In this document: piece by piece, positions 5,580-10,367 of the stretch
Numbering within the stretch: position 1 is the stretch's first letter
Layout of the letters: each line of letters starts with the position of its first letter
Source of the DNA: a virus
IMG/VR virus record: IMGVR_UViG_3300033146_001971
Location: 1-22,847 of that record
Length of the DNA stretch: 22,847 bases
Direction: 5' to 3' (one strand)
Program-made: the position numbers and the translations under genes
The notes under the pieces: generated by a model
The model's input: only the letters and a program-made list of their open reading frames with translations
Told to the model about the DNA's origin: nothing
The model's database searches: none

Positions 5580-5829
5580 AATATTTTGGTGTATAGTTAT
5601 AATCTTTAGTAACGTTGTTAACAGTATTTGATACATCCTTTAGGTCAATGACCTGTAGAATGATGTGTTTCCAAGGTAATTTACCTAGCTCTGAGTAAAC
5701 TGCTTTGGCAACCTTTTTACCTCTTTTAAGTTTATCCGATACACGTACGTCTTGGAATACTTCTACAGCACCCAGTACTTTAAGATCTTTATCGAATTTC
5801 TTGACCTTTAATTTAGCTCTAATTATCAT
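5551..5829 (-). CDS. hypothetical basic protein, 92 aa
   Basis: Starts MIIRAKLKVKKFDKDLKVLGAVEV, a lysine-rich beta segment, then helices (SDKLKRGKKVAKAVYSELGKL) and a Tyr/Asn-rich tail (DYNYTPKYYAPRQGNK). It is strongly basic, compatible with nucleic-acid or membrane-surface contact, but no motif is recognised. It overlaps the previous gene's end by 11 nt and the next gene's start by 29 nt, as in tightly packed phage operons. Confidence 0.55.
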   Translation of the reverse strand: MIIRAKLKVKKFDKDLKVLGAVEVFQDVRVSDKLKRGKKVAKAVYSELGKLPWKHIILQVIDLKDVSNTVNNVTKDYNYTPKYYAPRQGNKA

Positions 5830-6013
5830 GTTTTAAATTATTTATTATTGAATAAATTGAATGAACAGCAGATGTAATTACTAATAGTGATAAAGTAACC
5901 ATGAATTTGTCAGACATCATTGGGGGTTCTGAACTAGAAATTAATAATAATTTAACTGATATTATTATTGTCATGAGCAATATCGCTATTGGTAATGTAT
6001 TATTATTTTTCAT
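5819..6013 (-). CDS. small membrane protein with two predicted helices, 64 aa
   Basis: Two hydrophobic segments (LPIAILLMTIIISVKLLLI, residues 7-25, and FMVTLSLLVITSAVHSIYSII, residues 37-57) are separated by a short polar loop (SSSEPPMMSDK). It is the first gene after the promoter at 6041-6071, about 20 nt downstream of the expected start of transcription. No family is recognised. It is one of at least four small membrane proteins in this leftward arm. Confidence 0.6.
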   Translation of the reverse strand: MKNNNTLPIAILLMTIIISVKLLLISSSEPPMMSDKFMVTLSLLVITSAVHSIYSIINNLKHDN

Positions 6014-6040
6014 ATTTTATTTATATTTATTTATTTAATG

Positions 6041-6071
6041 CAATAATAAAAATAAAATTTCTAGTGTGCAA
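6041..6071 (-). promoter_or_regulatory. promoter, TTGCAC ... TATTATTGCA
   Basis: On the minus strand TTGCAC (6066-6071) and TATTATTG (6041-6048) are separated so that 20 nt lie between TTG and TA, identical to the promoter at 4823. Transcription would start near 6034 and drive the 6013-4837 genes. The -33 box abuts the dUTPase stop codon at 6072. Confidence 0.75.
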
Positions 6072-6575
6072 CTATTTGTTACCCGTGTGGCCGAATCCCC
6101 CCTCTCCTCTTTGAGACTCTTCTAATGATTGTACGCCAATGAATCTAGGGGTTATTACCCTTGCAATGACCATTTGAGCAATACGATCTCCATGATTGAT
6201 ACAGAAATCATGCTTACCATGGTTAATTAAGATAACCCCAATATCGCCTCTATAATCCGCATCGATGGTACCGGGTGTGTTTAATACTGTAATCCCATAT
6301 TTTAATGCGATACCCGATCGGGGTCTAATTTGCATTTCATATCCCGCGGGGAGTTCTACTTTCATACCTGTTGGGATTAATACTCTACCCCCTGGCTTTA
6401 GATATAGATCACTACCTGAGATATAAAACATCTTGCCTTTTAGTTTATCCAATTCAGTGATATCATTATAACCCTCACTTTGTACAAAATGAGCTCTGAT
6501 ATCTAATCCTGCTGCATTAATTGTTGATTTCTCGGGAGCCTCAACACCTGGCTCTAATTTGATTTTTACATCCAT
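6072..6575 (-). CDS. dut: dUTP diphosphatase (dUTPase)
   Basis: Hydrolyses dUTP to dUMP and pyrophosphate, keeping uracil out of phage DNA and feeding thymidylate synthesis in the cytoplasm. All five motifs of the trimeric dUTPase family are visible in order: AGLDIRA (22-28), PRSGIA (85-90), [13 protein letters not shown] (102-114, with the catalytic Asp and the uracil-contacting Tyr region), GDRIAQMVI (129-137) and the C-terminal flexible P-loop-like [10 protein letters not shown] (156-165). Length is 167 aa against about 145-150 for typical bacterial enzymes. The extra residues lie between motifs 1 and 2 (about 33-58). The start at 6575 overlaps the upstream gene by 10 nt. Confidence 0.95.
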   Translation of the reverse strand: MDVKIKLEPGVEAPEKSTINAAGLDIRAHFVQSEGYNDITELDKLKGKMFYISGSDLYLKPGGRVLIPTGMKVELPAGYEMQIRPRSGIALKYGITVLNTPGTIDADYRGDIGVILINHGKHDFCINHGDRIAQMVIARVITPRFIGVQSLEESQRGEGGFGHTGNK

Positions 6576-6832
6576 TTTCCTATAATTTTAATAGTTTCAC
6601 TTTCTGTATCTGAGTAAGTTAGGTCAGTATCTAATAAGGTTGCTAGCTGGGTTAATGATTCAGCCCATGCTTCTTCCCTAATATTTTGAGTGTAAAACCT
6701 TGGTTGGCCACTCCTTTTTAACCACTCCTTGAGAAATATTATCTCTTTAGATTTAACTCCTCCAGTACCCGATTTTAATAGGGCCTCGACTATGTAAGTC
6801 TTATTCTTGTAGTACCTTGTTTTGCTATTCAT
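6566..6832 (-). CDS. hypothetical protein, 88 aa
   Basis: Begins [22 protein letters not shown]; the next part ([19 protein letters not shown]) and [20 protein letters not shown] are helical, and the end is polar ([17 protein letters not shown]). The pattern of a short basic start plus two or three helices could be a small helix-turn-helix fold, but no match is recognised. Its 3' end overlaps the dUTPase start by 10 nt, so they share a transcript. Just upstream are a strong leftward terminator and, overlapping it, a weaker promoter-like sequence. Confidence 0.6.
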   Translation of the reverse strand: MNSKTRYYKNKTYIVEALLKSGTGGVKSKEIIFLKEWLKRSGQPRFYTQNIREEAWAESLTQLATLLDTDLTYSDTESETIKIIGKWM

Positions 6833-6850
6833 AATTTTTTTATGTACTAA

Positions 6851-6878
6851 AAAGCCTGAGCATAAATACCCAGGCTTT
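6851..6878 (-). terminator. rho-independent terminator of the H1-like gene
   Basis: AAAGCCTG (6851-6858) pairs perfectly with CAGGCTTT (6871-6878) around a 12-nt loop. Read leftward, the hairpin ends in GGCTTTTTAGT, giving the T run. It lies 30 nt after the stop of the H1-like gene (6909). Confidence 0.75.
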
Positions 6879-6891
6879 CATTGATTCCCAA
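6861..6891 (-). promoter_or_regulatory. degenerate promoter overlapping the terminator hairpin
   Basis: On the minus strand TTG (6889-6891) and TATTTATG (6861-6868) stand 20 nt apart, the same geometry as the four strong promoters, but the -7 box matches only 6 of 8 positions. The -7 box lies in the terminator loop. It could restart transcription for the 6566-6832 gene and dUTPase. Confidence 0.35.
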
Positions 6892-6908
6892 CTTCCCAAA
6901 GTTCTCGA

Positions 6909-7262
6909 TTAGTCAGCCTTCTTAGCTGATTTCTTTTTTGTTACTTTCTTAGTAGAAGTTTTACCTTCTTTCTTAGTAGAAGTTTTACCTTCTTTCTTAG
7001 TAGAAGTTTTACCTTCTTTCTTAGCAACTTTCTCAGCTCTTTTCTCAGAACGAGTTTTGTTGCCTTTTTTCTTGTCAATTGCATCATCATGAGCAAGTGA
7101 AGCAGCTTTATAATTTTTAGTTAATTTCTTTAGCACTGTAACAGCTTTTCTAGCTTGTTTTCCACCTTTCTTGCTTCCATCCATAGATTTGTAGTGAGCA
7201 ATTTTAAATTCTTGTACTAATCCTTCGATTGCATCGAATTCTTTCTGTAATCCCTTTGACAT
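6909..7262 (-). CDS. histone H1/Hc1-like DNA-binding protein
   Basis: A 117-residue basic protein. The N-terminal half (to about residue 56) is helical and contains GSKKGGKQARKAVTVLKKL (29-47), which resembles the GNKAAGTRARKA signature of Hc1-family histone H1-like proteins of Bacteroidota and Chlamydiae. The C-terminal half is a Lys/Ala/Thr tail with three exact copies of EGKTSTKK (83-106) followed by VTKKKSAKKAD, like the disordered DNA-compacting tails of H1 proteins. It probably coats or condenses phage or host DNA. It has its own promoter (7481-7511), a long leader of about 210 nt and its own terminator. The family call rests on pattern only. Confidence 0.7.
   Translation of the reverse strand: MSKGLQKEFDAIEGLVQEFKIAHYKSMDGSKKGGKQARKAVTVLKKLTKNYKAASLAHDDAIDKKKGNKTRSEKRAEKVAKKEGKTSTKKEGKTSTKKEGKTSTKKVTKKKSAKKAD
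6945..7016 (-). repeat. three 24-bp in-frame repeats encoding EGKTSTKK
   Basis: Three consecutive 24-bp units, essentially identical at DNA level, encode the tail repeat of the H1-like protein. Identity at nucleotide level indicates recent expansion; copy number may vary between relatives. Confidence 0.85.
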
Positions 7263-7349
7263 GGTTTCTGTCTTTAAATGATTAATAATAATGTTTAATT
7301 CTTATGTAATATGTAATAGTAAATTCTCTAGTCTTGCAATTTAAAGAAA

Positions 7350-7390
7350 TCCAGGGAAATTATCACTTGGGATTGTGTTAATCCCCTGGA
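7350..7390 (-). promoter_or_regulatory. nested hairpin in the H1-like gene's leader
   Basis: GGGATT (7369-7374) pairs with AATCCC (7380-7385) around a 5-nt loop, and outside it TCCAG (7350-7354) pairs with CTGGA (7386-7390), leaving an asymmetric internal loop of about 14 nt on one side. It lies in the roughly 210-nt leader between the 7481 promoter and the ATG at 7262. A regulatory leader or RNA-stabilising element is possible. The rest of the 7263-7589 gap holds that promoter and otherwise AT-rich sequence without a gene. Confidence 0.4.
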
Positions 7391-7480
7391 AATCAGATAA
7401 ATATAAATAAAAAATAAAAATTTTGATACTCTGTGTTTTACTCTGTTTTTTGCATATAATAATATTTTAATTTGATAATG

Positions 7481-7511
7481 CAATAATAATATATTTAATT
7501 CTACCGGGCAA
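7481..7511 (-). promoter_or_regulatory. promoter, TTGCCC ... TATTATTGCA
   Basis: On the minus strand TTG (7509-7511) and TATTATTG (7481-7488) are 20 nt apart, with TATTATTGCAT fully conserved. The stretch GAATTAAATATATTATTATTGCA is shared almost exactly with the promoter at 4823. Transcription would start near 7474 and reach the H1-like gene after a long leader. Confidence 0.7.
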
Positions 7512-7589
7512 GTTTATTTATTCTTATTAACATATTTCTTTTGATAATGTCCCATCTACCACGTGTATTCAAAATATATACGTTTAATT

Positions 7590-8264
7590 TTAATCATATT
7601 TTTTATCTTTATCTTTAAACCAATGATACTCATCAAAATTATCATTATCTTCACTGATTATGGTTTTTCCCATGGTTATACGTTCCATATGTTCTTCTAT
7701 TACAACTAATATATGTTGAGCATTCTTATACCTAAGTTTTAGTAATTTCTTTACAACATCATTAAAAGTATAATATATTAAATGGTGGGGGTATAAATGT
7801 GTGCCCAAATGTACATACAGTGGGTTAAGTATAAATATTTCAGAAGTTGTATCAGGAGTCATTATTTTTATTGTCCTGAATAAATCTAATTCGATTACAC
7901 CCTTTCTGAAACTAGCCATAGTTTTAGTACCCTTTAAACCCAGGTAATTCATTAAATCATTCCAACCAGAAAATCTATGGTTGTTATCTTTTGTCATTAC
8001 TAAATTGTTAGAAGCTATCTGAGTACATCTGAGTAAAGCTAATTTTACTGATGGTAAGATATCCATATTATGTATATTTTTTAACTTTCTACTATAAACC
8101 TTCGATTTTAATTTGGGTAATTTTATCCATAAACTATATGGGTATCTAGAGTTAACCCTCCTGTATAGTTCTAGGATATCCTCATCGGGTAATTTTCTGA
8201 TATAATTAGTACCATTTAGCTTTATTAGTTTTTTTAATTCTTCTACAGTTGTTACCATTACCAT
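7590..8264 (-). CDS. winged-helix-like protein, possible replication initiator or regulator, 224 aa
   Basis: Residues about 98-150 look like a winged helix: two helices (WNDLMNYLGLK, then TKTMASFRKGVIELDLFRTI as recognition helix), a beta wing (KIMTPDTTSEIFILN) and NPLYVHLG. The wing-plus-INP/LNP pattern is reminiscent of RepL-type plasmid replication proteins. The N-terminal 70 residues are basic and helical, and the C terminus is charged (SEDNDNFDEYHWFKDKDKKYD). It is transcribed from its own promoter (8287-8317) with a very short leader, next to a 500-bp region with three direct GCCAYTTRRCYAA repeats that it might bind. Function as initiator or repressor is inference. Confidence 0.5.
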   Translation of the reverse strand: MVMVTTVEELKKLIKLNGTNYIRKLPDEDILELYRRVNSRYPYSLWIKLPKLKSKVYSRKLKNIHNMDILPSVKLALLRCTQIASNNLVMTKDNNHRFSGWNDLMNYLGLKGTKTMASFRKGVIELDLFRTIKIMTPDTTSEIFILNPLYVHLGTHLYPHHLIYYTFNDVVKKLLKLRYKNAQHILVVIEEHMERITMGKTIISEDNDNFDEYHWFKDKDKKYD

Positions 8265-8286
8265 ATATATTTATTTATTAATATTG

Positions 8287-8317
8287 CAATAATATATAAT
8301 AGTTTTCTACTATGCAA
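8287..8317 (-). promoter_or_regulatory. promoter, TTGCAT ... TATTATTGCA
   Basis: On the minus strand TTG (8315-8317) and TATTATTG (8287-8294) are 20 nt apart. Transcription would start near 8280, about 15 nt before the ATG at 8264 of the winged-helix-like gene. Confidence 0.75.
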
Positions 8318-8400
8318 ATCTTTAAAGTACTAGTTAGTAAAACTACTAATTATTAACATTTCTGATACTATACACAGTTATTTAACAGTTAATCAAGTTG

Positions 8401-8505
8401 GCCATTTGGCTAATATAGTATAGCCATTTGACCAATCTGTATTAAAAAAATATAAAATTTATGATAATCATTCAAAAGCTTAGTCAAATTGGGCCACTTA
8501 ACCAA
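8401..8505 (+). repeat. three direct repeats GCCAYTTRRCYAA (operator or iterons)
   Basis: GCCATTTGGCTAA (8401-8413), GCCATTTGACCAA (8423-8435) and GCCACTTAACCAA (8493-8505). The first two start 22 bp apart, about two helical turns; the third is 70 bp further. The first two also form an imperfect inverted repeat, TTGGCCATTTGGCTA against TAGCCATTTGACCAA (12 of 15 positions). Confidence 0.6.
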
Positions 8506-8611
8506 CAGCTTTTAAAATGTAATACATTCATTTTTAAGTATGTTTATACTATGTTCTTAGAAGTAAAATTATTTTGTGCCCTATTTATAAGAATATAATA
8601 ATAGAGTATTG

Positions 8612-8668
8612 ACCTTTTTAAATTTAAAGGTTTTGGTACCGGTTAAGTTTTACAAGTAAACTTGTAAA
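8612..8668. repeat. two adjacent palindromes
   Basis: ACCTTT...AAAGGT (8612-8617 with 8626-8631) surrounds an A/T core, and TTTACAAG-TAAA-CTTGTAAA (8649-8668) is a perfect 8-bp stem with a 4-nt loop. Neither is followed by a T run, so they look more like protein-binding sites than terminators. Confidence 0.4.
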
Positions 8669-8777
8669 CCACTTCGTTACTTAGCCCGACTCGCTAACGC
8701 TCGTAGATTTTTAATTGTTGTTTTTTATATGTTAAAATATTAGATTATAAATAGTGTTAGTGTTATATGGAGCAATA

Positions 8778-9275
8778 TCACAAATATTCTGACGAGAATT
8801 TAGTGGACCATAATTTTAATAACTTCTTATTATGTTCAGGAATATAAATATTGGATAGTAATAAATCTATATTGGTATCAGCCATAAATTTATTATCTGG
8901 TTCAGTATATAACCTTTTAATAATTATTCTCATGGCTAGTTTTATATATTTCCTCCTGACCTTGTAAGAATTAAACCTTTCTTCAGGCAATTGATTAGGC
9001 GGAAGGATATCTAATATCTCAATGATATAATCATCAAGGAAGTCATCACCAAATAGTTCGAGTAGTTCAAACCTTTGTTGTGGATTCGATAGGTAAAGTG
9101 GTATATTATTACCAGAATAATTCTTTTTAATATATGAAACAAATGAGGTGTAGAAATGTCTTTGTAGGGATCTTACAAATACTCTCACATTATTATAATC
9201 AGAGAAGTGTATACCTATATCTGATTTACCTCTTGATGCTAGTGAAGCATAGTATTTCATTGGTCTTAGATCCAT
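8778..9275 (-). CDS. hypothetical protein, 165 aa
   Basis: A soluble, mostly helical, basic protein. Its N terminus MDLRPMKYYASLASRGKSDIG is followed by FVRSLQRHFYTSFVSYIKKN. An acidic middle (LELFGDDFLDDYIIEILDILPP, residues 72-93) and a basic helix (SYKVRRKYIKLAMRIIIKRLY) come next. No recognised domain, signal peptide or membrane segment. It starts divergently from the methyltransferase gene with only 42 nt between the two ATGs, so the pair may be co-regulated through the inverted repeat in that gap. Function unknown. Confidence 0.65.
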   Translation of the reverse strand: MDLRPMKYYASLASRGKSDIGIHFSDYNNVRVFVRSLQRHFYTSFVSYIKKNYSGNNIPLYLSNPQQRFELLELFGDDFLDDYIIEILDILPPNQLPEERFNSYKVRRKYIKLAMRIIIKRLYTEPDNKFMADTNIDLLLSNIYIPEHNKKLLKLWSTKFSSEYL

Positions 9276-9279
9276 AAAG

Positions 9280-9312
9280 ATTAATAGTATCTACGGCAAG
9301 ACTACTATTAAT
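9280..9312. promoter_or_regulatory. 9-bp inverted repeat between divergent starts
   Basis: ATTAATAGT (9280-9288) is the exact reverse complement of ACTATTAAT (9304-9312), with a 15-nt spacer. It occupies nearly the whole gap between the ATGs at 9275 and 9318, covering the ribosome-binding region of both mRNAs. It could be a dimeric operator or an RNA hairpin that limits translation. Confidence 0.45.
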
Positions 9313-9317
9313 ACCAT

Positions 9318-10367
9318 ATGGCTAAAAAATTAAAGGTATTAGGTATATCAGCGGGAAATGGGGTTTCATTGTACCCCTTTGAAAAAGATCCAAGATATGA
9401 AGTAATAGGGAACATAGAAGGTCGTTCTAAATTCTTTGTTGATAAGGTTAAAACCGCCCAGTGGGACTTAAACTTCAAATCAACCATGTATACCACGTTC
9501 AAACCAAAGTTCTCAAGATTTAAACCAGACATTATCGTGGGTAACCCAAATTGCGGGGCATCATCTGTACTTGCATTATCGAGGGCTAAGAAATTTTCTG
9601 ATCCCAGGGACGACGAATCTGTTAATGCTTTTTTAAAGAAGACTAAACAGTATGAGCCTAAGATCTTCATAATGGAGAACCTACCTAAATTCTTAGATAT
9701 AATAGATTATGAGTATCTAACTGAGTACTTTGATAAATATAAATTAGAGTTCATCATTGATTCAGTAGCTATCTTTGGTAACTCACAAAAAACACGTAAA
9801 AGATTAGTATTGGTAGGAGTATTAAAAACTATTAAATTGGTAAATTCTATTAGTGGTGTATTATACTCTCTAGAATTGGATAAAACCATACTAAATTATA
9901 AAGAATTGTTTGAACATAACCTACCAAATTATAAGGGGGGAGGTCATATGGACTTCCATGAGGGCCCACATACTGAAATAGCTATACATGGGGGTAGAAA
10001 GATGTCACTAGAAGATATACAACAAGAGTGGGTAAGTAAAAGAGTAAATGACCGTAGATGGTTAACCCCCGAATATAACTTCTCTACCGCACCGGGGGTT
10101 TGGAGAGTAATGCTAGAAGATTATCCACCAACAGTAAGAGCAACTACCAGACAGTTTTCTCCTGCGGGATTCCCACTAAGCCCAAGATCATTAGCAATAA
10201 TACAGGGAGTGCCCGAAGATTTTAAATTATATTCAGGAGAACAACACAATATTGGTTATTATATTAACAAGGCAAGAGTAACTGTAACTAAGACTCCACC
10301 TTATGACATTAGTTATGTATTAAAAGAAATAATAGAAGAAGTATGGGAAGGAATACAAAGAAAATAG
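9318..10367 (+). CDS. C5-cytosine DNA methyltransferase, divergent
   Basis: Transfers a methyl group from S-adenosylmethionine to carbon 5 of cytosine in DNA. Order of motifs: GISAGNGVSLYPFE (9-22, motif I), DIIVGNPNCGASS (71-83, motif IV with the likely catalytic Cys79), FIMENLPKFL (117-126, motif VI ENL), NSQKTRKRLVLVG (155-167, motif VIII QxRxR), then a recognition region, and PLSPRSLAIIQGVPEDF plus IGYYINKARV (motifs IX/X). Motif IV reads NPNC instead of the usual PPC, so the residue before the nucleophile is Asn. The gene opens the rightward late block and overlaps the terminase by 25 nt; no restriction endonuclease lies beside it. A likely role is protecting phage DNA or marking it near packaging. 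Confidence 0.8.
   Translation: MAKKLKVLGISAGNGVSLYPFEKDPRYEVIGNIEGRSKFFVDKVKTAQWDLNFKSTMYTTFKPKFSRFKPDIIVGNPNCGASSVLALSRAKKFSDPRDDESVNAFLKKTKQYEPKIFIMENLPKFLDIIDYEYLTEYFDKYKLEFIIDSVAIFGNSQKTRKRLVLVGVLKTIKLVNSISGVLYSLELDKTILNYKELFEHNLPNYKGGGHMDFHEGPHTEIAIHGGRKMSLEDIQQEWVSKRVNDRRWLTPEYNFSTAPGVWRVMLEDYPPTVRATTRQFSPAGFPLSPRSLAIIQGVPEDFKLYSGEQHNIGYYINKARVTVTKTPPYDISYVLKEIIEEVWEGIQRK

Larger units (their letters stand above)
8265..8777. other. 513-bp intergenic region with operator/origin-like repeats
   Basis: No gene is seen on either strand. The region holds a strong leftward promoter (8287-8317), three direct GCCAYTTRRCYAA repeats (8401-8505), a 7-bp inverted repeat enclosing the third copy (8474-8480 with 8507-8513) and two small palindromes (8612-8631, 8649-8668). 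A GC-rich patch at 8670-8706 stands out from the AT-rich surroundings. The arrangement beside a winged-helix protein is what one expects of an operator cluster or replication origin. Confidence 0.5.

Noticed and set aside
5205-5636. Longer start at 5636 for the membrane-anchored gene.
   Set aside because: It would overlap the upstream gene by 86 nt and put extra residues before the membrane helix; the ATG at 5579 gives a short polar N terminus and a smaller overlap.
7300-7345. A second promoter close to the H1-like gene (TTGCAAGAC ... TACATATTACAT on the minus strand).
   Set aside because: The -33 box fits but nothing like TATTATTG lies 20 nt downstream, so the match is too weak to list as a feature.
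9308-9889. Minus-strand frames within the methyltransferase gene.
   Set aside because: They lie fully inside a gene with clear family motifs and encode no recognisable sequence.
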